Below the pieces are notes generated by a model that saw only the letters and a list, made by a program, of their open reading frames with translations, searched no databases and had not been told where the DNA came from. A stretch of DNA of 64,000 nt from Christensenella minuta (GTDB lineage: Bacteria; Bacillota; Clostridia; Christensenellales; Christensenellaceae): positions 2,747,585 to 2,811,584 of the forward strand of contig NZ_CP029256.1 in NCBI RefSeq assembly GCF_003628755.1, in the 5' to 3' direction. Made by a program: the position numbers and the translations under genes. Position 1 is the stretch's first letter. Each line of letters begins with the position of its first letter. Below, one piece after another: positions 26,166 to 33,980 of the stretch.

Positions 26166-28064
26166 ATGGCAAAAAAGCAATTTAAGGCGGAATCGAAGCG
26201 TTTGCTGGACCTGATGATCAATTCCATCTATACGCACAAAGAAATTTTTCTGCGCGAGCTGATTTCCAACGCAAGCGACGCAATCGATAAGCTGCTGTAT
26301 CTTTCGCTGACAGACAGCGGCACGGGGCTTTCGCGGAGTGATTTTTATATCCGTATCGAACCGGACCGGGAAAAACGGATGCTTAAAATATCCGATAACG
26401 GAATCGGGATGAATAAAGAAGATATGGAATCAAATCTCGGCGTGATTGCCCGCAGCGGCTCGCTTCAGTTCCGGGACGAGATGGAAAAGGGCGAGGAGCA
26501 GGAAGATATCGATATCATCGGCCAGTTCGGCGTGGGCTTCTATTCCGCGTTCATGGTCAGCGATAAAATTACCGTCATCAGCAGGAAGTACGGCGAAGAA
26601 GGAGGCTGGAAATGGCAGTCCTCCGGCGCGGACGGATACACCATCGCTCCCTGTGAAAAGGAAACGCAGGGCACCGAGATCGTCATGGAGATCAAGCCAG
26701 ATACGGACGGGGAAGACTACAGCCGCTTCCTGAATGAAAACAGCCTCGCCGCGCTGGTGAAAAAATATTCCGATTATATCCGCTATCCCGTCCAGATGGA
26801 AATGGAGCATTCCCGCAACAAAAATGCGGGGCAGGCGGACGCAGAGCCGGAATGGGAGACCTACCGGGAGGTAGACACCTTAAACAGCATGGTGCCCATT
26901 TGGCAGCGCAATAAAAACGAAGTGACGGAGGAAGACCTCAACCGGTTTTATAAGGAAAAGTTCTTCGACTTTGAGGACCCGCTTAAAACCATTCGCGTGG
27001 ACGCGGAGGGACTCATAAGCTATAAGGCGCTGCTGTTCGTTCCCGCGAAAGCCAGCTATGATTATTATACCAAGGAATACAAAAAAGGCCTGCAGCTCTA
27101 TTCGAGCGGCGTGCTGATTATGGACCGCTGCGAAGAGCTGGTGCCCGAGCATTTCCGCTTCGTGCGCGGCGTGGTGGATTCGCCGGATATTTCGCTTAAT
27201 ATCTCCCGCGAGATGCTGCAGCAGACCCGCCACCTGACGGCGATCGCTTCCAACATTGAAAAGAAAATCCAGGGCGAACTGGAAAAAATGATGGGAAGCG
27301 ACCGCGAAGCCTATGAGAAATTCTGGCAGGCGTTTGGACTTCAGCTTAAATATGGCGTTATGGCGGAATTTGGGGCGCATAAGGACAAGCTGAAGGACCT
27401 GCTGCTGTTCCACTCTTCGGCGGGAGAAAAGCTTACTTCGCTGGCGGAGTATGCGGGGCGTATGAAGGAAGACCAAAAAGCCATCTATTATGCGACGGGT
27501 GAAAATATCCAGATGATCGCTTCGCTGCCGCAGACGGAATATATCCGGGAAAAGGGCTACGAGATCCTTTATTTCACGGACGAGGCGGATGAATTTGTGG
27601 CGCAGGCGCTGATGGCGTATGACGGGAAACCGATTCAGTCCATCGCCAGCGCGGACGCCGACCTGAAAACGGACGAGGAAAAGAAGGAGATCGAAAAACA
27701 GGCGGAGGAGAATAAAGACCTGCTCGGCTTTGCGGCAGACGTATTGAAAGGGCGGATCAAGGAGGCGCGCATTTCCGGCAAGCTGCGCAGCCAGCCCGTA
27801 TGCCTGACCGCGGAGGGGCCGCTTTCTTTCGAGATGGAAAAATATTTAAAACAGATACAGCCCGAAAACGAAATGAAGGCCGAACGGGTGCTCGAATTCA
27901 ACGCGGAGCATCCGGTGTTCGGGAAACTGAAGGAGCTGCAAAAAACGGACCCGGAAAGGGCGGAAACCTATGTGAAAATTCTTTACCATCAGGCGGAGCT
28001 GATGGCCGGCCTGCCGGTGGAAGATCCTTCCGCCTACTGCGAAATGGTCGCCGGCCTGATGTAA
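26166..28064 (+). CDS. htpG: Chaperone HtpG (Hsp90)
   Basis: 632-aa bacterial Hsp90, normal length. N-terminal GHKL ATPase: ELISNASDAIDKL (catalytic Glu and Mg-binding Asn), DNGIGM, and the lid motif GQFGVGFYSAFMV. The middle domain contains ISREMLQQ, followed by a C-terminal dimerisation domain. It is single-cistron, starting after GAGGTGATATCA, and is unrelated to the catabolic clusters around it. Confidence 0.97.
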   Translation: MAKKQFKAESKRLLDLMINSIYTHKEIFLRELISNASDAIDKLLYLSLTDSGTGLSRSDFYIRIEPDREKRMLKISDNGIGMNKEDMESNLGVIARSGSLQFRDEMEKGEEQEDIDIIGQFGVGFYSAFMVSDKITVISRKYGEEGGWKWQSSGADGYTIAPCEKETQGTEIVMEIKPDTDGEDYSRFLNENSLAALVKKYSDYIRYPVQMEMEHSRNKNAGQADAEPEWETYREVDTLNSMVPIWQRNKNEVTEEDLNRFYKEKFFDFEDPLKTIRVDAEGLISYKALLFVPAKASYDYYTKEYKKGLQLYSSGVLIMDRCEELVPEHFRFVRGVVDSPDISLNISREMLQQTRHLTAIASNIEKKIQGELEKMMGSDREAYEKFWQAFGLQLKYGVMAEFGAHKDKLKDLLLFHSSAGEKLTSLAEYAGRMKEDQKAIYYATGENIQMIASLPQTEYIREKGYEILYFTDEADEFVAQALMAYDGKPIQSIASADADLKTDEEKKEIEKQAEENKDLLGFAADVLKGRIKEARISGKLRSQPVCLTAEGPLSFEMEKYLKQIQPENEMKAERVLEFNAEHPVFGKLKELQKTDPERAETYVKILYHQAELMAGLPVEDPSAYCEMVAGLM

Positions 28065-28086
28065 AGCGCCATCAAGCTATGCACGA

Positions 28087-28127
28087 AATACAGCCGCCCG
28101 GGTTTTACTTGCCCGGGCGGCTGTATT
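28087..28127. terminator. Long hairpin downstream of htpG
   Basis: A 16-bp perfect stem (AATACAGCCGCCCGGG with its complement at 28112-28127) and 9-base loop, 22 bases after the htpG stop. Only a short T-poor tail follows, so it is a probable terminator without a strong U-tract. Its edge overlaps the end of the minus-strand DUF1254 fragment. Confidence 0.7.
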
Positions 28128-28467
28128 ATCTCCCTGCCAATAAAACAGAAGCAAGGCTTGCCAAGAGCTTATAGTCATATCTGCCCTGTGATTCTGTGTT
28201 ACAGCTTCTCCAAAACAGCATGGGCTGCTCCCGCAGACCAAGATAAGCCTGCGAATAGACCGTATCGACATTGGGACGGGTGAGGCTGGCTATCTCCGGG
28301 GCCGCCAGGACCCGCGCGTGGAAAAGCTGGTTGATGGGCGCTTTCTCATGGGTGGGGATTTCCGCATTGGTCACCGTTTCCCGGATCAGAGCGAGCAGTA
28401 CCGGAGGGTAGGCGAAGACATACGCTTCCTCAAGCGTTTGGGCCTGTGCCGCAATAGGATCAATCAT
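28126..28467 (-). pseudogene. Truncated DUF1254-family fragment
   Basis: 113 codons resembling only the N-terminal quarter of DUF1254 proteins (normally about 450 aa): EEAYVFAYPPVLLALIRETV, then LTRPNVDTVYSQAYLGL, the conserved family block. After EQPMLFW the match fades and the frame stops at the htpG hairpin. There is no signal peptide and no ribosome site of note before ATG 28467. It is best read as a decayed or recombined remnant rather than a working gene. The tail (residues 88-113) resembles sequence I associate with recurrent short hypothetical ORFs, a low-confidence impression. Confidence 0.6.
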
Positions 28468-28490
28468 CGTTTTTTATTCTCTTTGTTCAA

Positions 28491-28625
28491 TCATGCCGCC
28501 GCATATGAGCGAAGATAAGAATTACGGTTATTTGATGCTGCGGGGCTGTCCCGTATGAATCCATTGTAGAGTCCGCCGCGCGTCAAAATCAAAATTCGCG
28601 CTTCATTGCGCTGACGCAGGCCCAT
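28491..28625 (-). other. Small open frame of 44 codons, probably a remnant
   Basis: Translates to a basic, Arg/Asn/Ser-rich peptide ending LRSYAAA, just upstream of the DUF1254 fragment on the same strand. No ribosome site is seen. The composition differs from neighbouring genes, and the peptide looks like the kind of recurrent short hypothetical found scattered in gut clostridial genomes. I would not call it a gene. The rest of 28626-28853 shows only GC-rich short repeats with no recognisable feature. Confidence 0.3.
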
Positions 28626-28853
28626 AACGTGCTTTTAACTTCCGCGCGGACGGTTCCCGCGGGACGGACGGGAAAAAGAGGCGCCCGGCGGGTATCCTGC
28701 CGAACTCATCCGCTTTTCGGCGGCGATTCGGTTTGCGGAAGTTTCCCTCGCCTTCCCTGCGCTTTGCGGTTCTTTCCGCCGCGGCCTCTTCTTTGCTTTC
28801 TTTTTGCTTCCATGTTATGGTTGATAAACTATGTCAAGAAGGAGGTGCACGGT

Positions 28854-29036
28854 ATGTACCAATCAATTTATCGCGGTGAATTAATAGCATACGGCGTATG
28901 TCCGAGGTGTAATATCATCTGTAAATTCCGGTCTGCGGCCGAAAAGAAAACAAAAACCGGTGACACAGGCAAAGGCGGCGAAGTGTTCCGCTGTTCGCGG
29001 TGCGGCTCTGTCGTAGACGCCACCAAGTTGTCGTAA
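28854..29036 (+). CDS. Small zinc-ribbon protein (60 aa)
   Basis: Strong ribosome site AAGGAGG at 28839-28845 precedes ATG 28854. The protein has Cys16-x2-Cys19, Cys23, and Cys47-x2-Cys50 (CPRCNIIC and CSRCG), forming a rubredoxin-like zinc ribbon around a Lys/Gly-rich loop. No other domain. It has its own terminator. Possible RNA-, DNA- or protein-binding adaptor; function unknown. Confidence 0.72.
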   Translation: MYQSIYRGELIAYGVCPRCNIICKFRSAAEKKTKTGDTGKGGEVFRCSRCGSVVDATKLS

Positions 29037-29045
29037 ATACCCCGC

Positions 29046-29101
29046 GGCTCCCGCCGTTGCAATGACCGAGTGTGGCATTGACTGTGGCGGGAGCCTTTTT
29101 G
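29046..29101 (+). terminator. Terminator of the zinc-ribbon gene
   Basis: GGCTCCCGCC (29046-29055) pairs with GGCGGGAGCC (29086-29095) followed by five to six T. The 30-base loop contains its own short CAATG/CATTG pairing, giving a branched hairpin. It begins 9 bases after the stop codon. Confidence 0.85.
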
Positions 29102-29177
29102 TTGCCCGGAACCGCCGGAGCCGGAGGGCGTATGGAGAACTGCCTGACGGCGTTTTGGTTCGTTTGGGAAAACGGCG

Positions 29178-29384
29178 TTATTTGACTTCATACCCGGTCG
29201 CGTTCACGGCGTCCCTGATCTGGCCAACCGTCACCTGCGCGGGATCGTATTCCACCACGGTTTGCTTTTTCCGCCTGCTGGATTTTACCTTTTTGATCCC
29301 GGGGAGCTGACGAACCGCGTGGTTCACATGCGCCTCGCATTCGCCGCAGGCCATTCCCTCTACGTGCAGCTCAACTTTTTCCAT
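29178..29384 (-). CDS. Heavy-metal-associated (HMA) domain protein, CopZ-like chaperone
   Basis: 68-aa single HMA domain with the metal site GMACGEC (Cys13, Cys16) and the hallmark C-terminal AVNATGYEVK. ATG 29384 is chosen because a GGAGG lies 8 bases upstream; the frame extends seven codons further. Such proteins carry Cu(I) or other soft metals in the cytoplasm. It is divergent from the ABC transporter operon and its promoter carries the same TTAGCTTATGCTAAC box, so both are probably controlled by the DtxR-family protein at 33204. That would be unusual for a copper chaperone and hints at another metal. Confidence 0.88.
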   Translation of the reverse strand: MEKVELHVEGMACGECEAHVNHAVRQLPGIKKVKSSRRKKQTVVEYDPAQVTVGQIRDAVNATGYEVK

Positions 29385-29438
29385 TTGATTTTCCTCCATG
29401 CTCAAGGATATTTGCCGGACGATATGGACCGGACAAAA

Positions 29439-29453
29439 TTAGCTTATGCTAAC
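29439..29453. promoter_or_regulatory. DtxR-like operator, copy 1 (HMA promoter)
   Basis: TTAGCTTATGCTAAC, an inverted repeat TTAGC/GCTAA around TTAT. It lies 3-4 bases downstream of the minus-strand -10 box of the HMA gene, so a bound repressor would cover the transcription start. Identical to the copy at 29640-29654. Confidence 0.72.
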
Positions 29454-29456
29454 TAA

Positions 29457-29485
29457 AGTATATCAACAGTTGGATATTTTGTAAA
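29457..29485 (-). promoter_or_regulatory. Promoter of the HMA gene
   Basis: Reading the minus strand: TTTACA (29485-29480), 17-base spacer, TATACT (29462-29457). Confidence 0.75.
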
Positions 29486-29600
29486 GCAGAATGCAACGCA
29501 TGGCGATCAAGTCAAAAACCGAAGGCTCCCTGCCTGTGCGCCGCACCGTTCGGGAATTGTAAAAAAGATGTCCTTTTGGAGCAATCCGCACCGTTTGGAG

Positions 29601-29630
29601 TTGTTAATAGTCCGGCGGAAAGAGTATACT
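29601..29630 (+). promoter_or_regulatory. Promoter of the metal-regulated ABC operon
   Basis: TTGTTA (29601-29606), 18-base spacer, TATACT (29625-29630). The operator-like box begins 9 bases after the -10 element, over the expected start site. Confidence 0.65.
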
Positions 29631-29639
29631 GTTCAATGG

Positions 29640-29654
29640 TTAGCTTATGCTAAC
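29640..29654. promoter_or_regulatory. DtxR-like operator, copy 2 (ABC operon promoter)
   Basis: A second exact TTAGCTTATGCTAAC, 201 bases from the first, directly between the -10 box and the AAAGGAG ribosome site of the ABC gene. The operon encodes a DtxR-family regulator as its third gene, the obvious candidate to bind here. Confidence 0.75.
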
Positions 29655-29677
29655 GAAAGGACAAAAGGAGAAAAACA

Positions 29678-31465
29678 TTGAAAGAGAACAAGAAAGGAAA
29701 TATTTCAAAGCTCCTCGGGTTTGCGGGCGGCCATAAAAAGCTGACGGTGCTTGGATGTACGCTGTCGGGCGTTTCGGCGCTGCTGTCGATGGCGCCCTAC
29801 ATCCTGATCTGGTTCGTGGCCCGGGGCATCTTTGAAGCAATGCCGGATTTCTCGTCGGTGCAGAATCTGGTACATTTCGGCTGGGAAGCCCTGTGGTTCG
29901 CGCTTGCAAGCGCGGCGATCTATTTCGGGGCGTTGATGTGCACGCACCTTGCGGCCTTCCGTACGGCACGGAATATGCGGTTTCGCGCGGCAAAACATCT
30001 GGTGGACCTGCCGCTCGGCTACTTTACCTCAAACCAGTCGGGCAGGCTGCGCAAAATGATCGACGACAACGCTGGCATGACGGAGACCCTGCTGGCCCAC
30101 GAACTGCCCGATTCTGTCGGGGCGGTGGTGACCCCGGTTGCCGCGGTTGCCCTGCTGTTTGTGTTCGATTGGCGGATGGGCCTTTTATGCCTGATTCCCA
30201 TTGCAATCTCCATCGCCACGCTTTTCCAGATGATGGGCGGGAAGCAGGCAAAGTTTTTTAGCCGCTACCAACGCGCCGTTGAGGACCTGAGCGCGGAAGC
30301 AACGGAATACGTGCGGGGCATCCCGGTGGTCAAGGTGTTCCAGCAAACGGTGTATTCCTTCAAAAGCTTTTATTCCTCGATCATGAGCTACAGCAAGCTG
30401 GCTTCGGAATACGCGATGGTGAACCGTACGCCCATGACGGCTTTTACAACGGTCCTGAACAGCACATTCCTTCTGCTGATCCCGGCGGGGATGATCCTGT
30501 GCGGGGTCTCCGCGGACGGTTGGGGCGTACTTGTGGACCTCGTGTTCTATATCCTGTTTACGCCGCTGTGCGCGATGATGATTAACCGCCTGATGTATGC
30601 GGGGCAAGCCTCGATGGAGGCGGCAGAGGCGGTGTATAAGCTCGGCCAGATCATGGAGGAAGCGCCGCTCCCGGAACCGGAGAACCCCGAATTCCCCAAG
30701 GGCACGGACGTTGAGCTCCGGCATGTGACTTTTACCTATCCGGGTGCGGAAGCCCCGGCGCTCTCGGACGTCAGTTTCCGTGTGCCCGGAGGAAAAACGG
30801 TGGCGCTGGTCGGCCCGTCCGGCGGAGGAAAGACCACTGCCGCCAGCCTGATCCCGCGTTTTTGGGACGCACAGGAGGGGGAGGTGCTGGTGGGCGGCGC
30901 CGATGTGCGGCGGATCACGACGGAAGAGCTGATGGATAAGGTGGCCTTTGTGTTCCAGGATACCCATCTGTTCAAAACGAGCATTCTGGAAAATATCCGC
31001 GCCGCACGCCCGGACGCAACGCGCGAAGAAGCGCTCCGCGCGGCCCGCGCCGCGCAGGCGGACGATATCCTGGAAAAAATGCCGCAGGGCATCGATACCG
31101 TGATCGGTACGAAGGGGGTATACCTTTCCGGCGGCGAGCAGCAGCGGATTGCGCTCGCCCGTGCGATCCTGAAGGATGCGCCCATTGTCGTGCTGGACGA
31201 GGCGACCGCCTTTGCGGACCCCGAAAATGAAGCGCTCATCCAAAGGGCGTTTGAAACGCTGACCCGGGGAAAAACGGTGCTGATGATTGCGCACCGGCTG
31301 TCTACGGTGCGCGGCGCCGACCGGATCATTGTGCTTAAGGACGGGAAGAAAGCGGAATGCGGTTCCCATGAACAGCTGCTTGCGGCAGGCGGAATCTATG
31401 CGGCCATGTGGAAGGATTACCAGACGGCCGCCGAATGGAAGGTAGGAAAGGAGGTATCCGCATGA
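29678..31465 (+). CDS. ABC transporter, fused permease/ATPase (heterodimer subunit 1), probable metallophore/iron type
   Basis: 595 aa: six-helix exporter-type membrane domain (residues 1-320) and an ATPase domain with Walker A GPSGGGKTT, signature LSGGEQQR, Walker B IVVLDEATAFADPENE. The D-loop wording FADPEN, rather than SALD, is one I associate with exporter-fold siderophore importers of the IrtA/YbtP type. TTG 29678 is the likely start, 7 bases after AAAGGAG. The next gene overlaps by ATGA, so the two subunits are made together. DtxR-type control fits iron or manganese acquisition; substrate unproven. Confidence 0.88.
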   Translation: MKENKKGNISKLLGFAGGHKKLTVLGCTLSGVSALLSMAPYILIWFVARGIFEAMPDFSSVQNLVHFGWEALWFALASAAIYFGALMCTHLAAFRTARNMRFRAAKHLVDLPLGYFTSNQSGRLRKMIDDNAGMTETLLAHELPDSVGAVVTPVAAVALLFVFDWRMGLLCLIPIAISIATLFQMMGGKQAKFFSRYQRAVEDLSAEATEYVRGIPVVKVFQQTVYSFKSFYSSIMSYSKLASEYAMVNRTPMTAFTTVLNSTFLLLIPAGMILCGVSADGWGVLVDLVFYILFTPLCAMMINRLMYAGQASMEAAEAVYKLGQIMEEAPLPEPENPEFPKGTDVELRHVTFTYPGAEAPALSDVSFRVPGGKTVALVGPSGGGKTTAASLIPRFWDAQEGEVLVGGADVRRITTEELMDKVAFVFQDTHLFKTSILENIRAARPDATREEALRAARAAQADDILEKMPQGIDTVIGTKGVYLSGGEQQRIALARAILKDAPIVVLDEATAFADPENEALIQRAFETLTRGKTVLMIAHRLSTVRGADRIIVLKDGKKAECGSHEQLLAAGGIYAAMWKDYQTAAEWKVGKEVSA

Positions 31466-33207
31466 TTAAAAAACTGCAAAGGCGTTACGCCCTTACGGAG
31501 AACGGCGCGAAAGGCCTTGTCCGCGCGACCCTATGGACCGTAGCGGCGAACCTCAGCCTGATGGTCCCCATCGGCCTGCTGATCGTGGTGCTGATGAACA
31601 TCATCACGGCGCTCTCTGCCGGCGGGGATGCGGCAAACGGCGTATGGGGCTATACGGCGCTTGCGGCAATACTTGTGGCAGTCATCTATATCGTTCACTG
31701 GATTCAGTATAAGGCGTTGTATATCGCGGTGTACGGCGAAAGTGCGAACCGGCGCATCCGCCTCGCGGAAAAGCTGCGCGAGCTGCCTCTCTCGTTTTTC
31801 GGGCGGCGGGACCTTTCAGACCTCACGGCGACGCTGATGTCCGACTGCAGCTCTCTCGAGCAGGCGTTTTCACACTTTGTCCCCCAGCTCTACGGGACAA
31901 TCATTTCCACGGTCATCATTGCCGCCGGCATGCTGGCGTTCGACTGGCGGCTCGGACTCGCGGTGATGTGGGTCGTTCCGGCAGCCGCGCTTCTGGTAGC
32001 CGCGTCGAAAAAGGTACAGGATAAATTCGGGACGCGCACCCTGTTGGTGAAGCGGGAGGCGACGGACGGCCTGCAGGAGCTTCTGGAAACGGTGAAGGAC
32101 ATCAAGGCCTGCAACCAAAAGCAGGTTTACCTCGCCGGGCTCGGGCAGAAGCTTGAGGCGGCAGAGCGCGCGACCATCCGTTCGGAGCTCGTTACAGGAA
32201 CGTGCGTCACTTCTGCGCAGGCGTTCCTTAAGATCGGCCTTGCCACGACTGTGCTCGTGGGGGTTGGTCTCCTGGCCGCGGGACAGGTCGGCCTGACGGT
32301 GTTTCTCGTCTGCCTGATCGCGGCCTCGCGCATTTATGATCCGATCAAAGCGGCGTTTATGAACATGGCGGCGGTATATAGTGCGCAGATCAGGATCGAG
32401 CGCATGCGGGCCATTGAAGAACAGCCGGTACAGACGGGCACGGACCAGTATTTCCCGCAGGGCTACGACATTACGTTCGATCATGTGAAATTTGCCTACA
32501 ATGAAAACGAGGGCGTGCTGGAAGACGTTTCCTTCACGGCGCGGCAGGGTGAAGTAACGGCGCTGGTCGGCCCGTCCGGAGGCGGAAAGAGCACGGCTGC
32601 CAAGCTTGCCGCGCGCTTCTGGGATGTGGACGGCGGAAAGATCACCCTCGGCGGCGTGGATGTGTCCGCGGTGGAGCCGGAAGCGCTCCTCACAAATTAC
32701 GCGATCGTATTCCAGGACGTCGTGTTGTTCAGCGATACAGTGATGGAAAATATCCGTCTCGGACGCCGGGACGCTTCGGATGACGAGGTGCTGGCCGCCG
32801 CACGGGCCGCCCAATGCGATGAATTTGTAACCAAGCTGCCCGAAGGCTACGGAACAGTGATCGGCGAAAACGGCTCCACCCTTTCGGGCGGCGAACGCCA
32901 GCGCATCTCAATTGCGCGCGCCCTCCTCAAGGATGCGCCGGTGATCCTGCTCGACGAGGCGACGGCCAGCCTCGACGTGGAAAATGAAACCGCGGTACAG
33001 GCGGCGCTCTCGGGGCTGGTGCAGGATAAAACGGTGCTCGTTATCGCCCACCGGATGAGGACGGTCATGGGCGCGGACAAGGTCGTTGTGCTCGCCGGCG
33101 GAAAGGTCGCGGAAGCAGGCGCGCCGGCAGAGCTGGCACAGGGCAGGGGAATATTCGCACGCATGGTGGAATTACAGCAGGAAAGTGCAGAATGGAGCAT
33201 TTCATGA
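31462..33207 (+). CDS. ABC transporter, fused permease/ATPase (heterodimer subunit 2)
   Basis: 581 aa: six membrane helices then ATPase with Walker A GPSGGGKSTA, signature LSGGERQR, Walker B VILLDEATASLDVENE and His-loop IAHRM. Unlike subunit 1 the D-loop is canonical. ATG 31462 has AAAGGAGG upstream and overlaps the first gene's stop (ATGA). It should form the heterodimer with the previous protein. Its own stop overlaps the regulator's start in the same ATGA fashion. Confidence 0.9.
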   Translation: MIKKLQRRYALTENGAKGLVRATLWTVAANLSLMVPIGLLIVVLMNIITALSAGGDAANGVWGYTALAAILVAVIYIVHWIQYKALYIAVYGESANRRIRLAEKLRELPLSFFGRRDLSDLTATLMSDCSSLEQAFSHFVPQLYGTIISTVIIAAGMLAFDWRLGLAVMWVVPAAALLVAASKKVQDKFGTRTLLVKREATDGLQELLETVKDIKACNQKQVYLAGLGQKLEAAERATIRSELVTGTCVTSAQAFLKIGLATTVLVGVGLLAAGQVGLTVFLVCLIAASRIYDPIKAAFMNMAAVYSAQIRIERMRAIEEQPVQTGTDQYFPQGYDITFDHVKFAYNENEGVLEDVSFTARQGEVTALVGPSGGGKSTAAKLAARFWDVDGGKITLGGVDVSAVEPEALLTNYAIVFQDVVLFSDTVMENIRLGRRDASDDEVLAAARAAQCDEFVTKLPEGYGTVIGENGSTLSGGERQRISIARALLKDAPVILLDEATASLDVENETAVQAALSGLVQDKTVLVIAHRMRTVMGADKVVVLAGGKVAEAGAPAELAQGRGIFARMVELQQESAEWSIS

Positions 33208-33584
33208 AGAAGGGCGAACCTACCCGGCTGCATGCCTCCGGGGAAGATTACCTCGAAGCGATCCTGATCCTGAAACAAAAAGAAAAAACGGTCCGGCCGA
33301 TCGATCTTGCCCGCTATATGGATTATTCCCGGCCGAGCATCAGCCGGGCCGTTGCCGCGCTCCGGGCAGAGGGGTTCCTCTGCCCGGATACAGGCAGCGA
33401 CCTGGAGTTTACGGAGGAAGGACTCAAGCTCGCGCAAAAGGTGTACGAACGCCACCGTTTTTTTACGGACAGACTTACGGCGGCGGGCGTGGACCCGGAA
33501 GTGGCGGAACAGGACGCATGCCGGATCGAGCACGCGATCAGCGACGAGAGCTTTGAGAAGCTGAAGGAAGCGCTTTCCGGCTAA
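33204..33584 (+). CDS. DtxR/MntR-family metal-dependent regulator (short form)
   Basis: 126 aa. N-terminal winged helix (SGEDYLEAILILKQKEKTVRPIDLARYMDYSRPSISRAV) followed by a metal-binding/dimerisation domain with ligands in VYERHRFF and EQDACRIEHAIS. The SH3-like third domain of full DtxR is absent, as in MntR. ATG 33204 overlaps the transporter stop (ATGA); ATG 33192 is an alternative. Likely binds TTAGCTTATGCTAAC at both promoters of this metal locus and represses when metal is plentiful. Confidence 0.9.
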   Translation: MKKGEPTRLHASGEDYLEAILILKQKEKTVRPIDLARYMDYSRPSISRAVAALRAEGFLCPDTGSDLEFTEEGLKLAQKVYERHRFFTDRLTAAGVDPEVAEQDACRIEHAISDESFEKLKEALSG

Positions 33585-33638
33585 AGCGCAATAGTTTTCT
33601 ATCCAATCATAAGTACGGCAGGATATAACGCGGATTTT

Positions 33639-33660
33639 GCGAAGGGCTTCCGCGGTTTTT
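33639..33660 (+). terminator. Possible terminator after the metal operon
   Basis: GCGAAG pairs with CTTCCGC with one bulge, followed by GG and five T. It lies 55 bases after the DtxR stop. The rest of 33661-33890 shows no gene, only an extended -10 sequence (TGGTATAAT) at 33789-33797. Confidence 0.4.
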
Positions 33661-33928
33661 GTGTTTCCCGGCTTTGCGGCTTTAAGGTCCGCGTGTACGC
33701 GGCGGTACCGGTGCGTCCGCTTCAGGGCGCGCCGCAATCCCGCAGTTTTAAAACCGGAGCGCTCTATTCCTGCTTTCATGAAAAAATATGGTATAATAGA
33801 CACAGAATGTTTTTATTTCAAGCCTTGCGGCGGCAGGCCCCGGCAAGTCCCCGGGTTCCGGCCGGAAGGGGAAAAAATAGCGCATGAAAAAAATATTTCA
33901 TAAGTGGAAGAATTTTTTCAAAAGGTTG

Positions 33929-33957
33929 TTGACAAAATTTTTTCACTTTGATACAAT
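33929..33957 (+). promoter_or_regulatory. Promoter of the first DeoR-family gene
   Basis: TTGACA (33929-33934), 17-base spacer, TACAAT (33952-33957). The start site should lie near 33964, giving a very short leader that still includes the AAGGGAG ribosome site. Direct repeats AATTTTTTCA at 33911-33920 and 33936-33945 flank and enter the promoter and may be operator half-sites. Confidence 0.8.
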
Positions 33958-33980
33958 TGCGTCAAGGGAGAAAGATTGGC

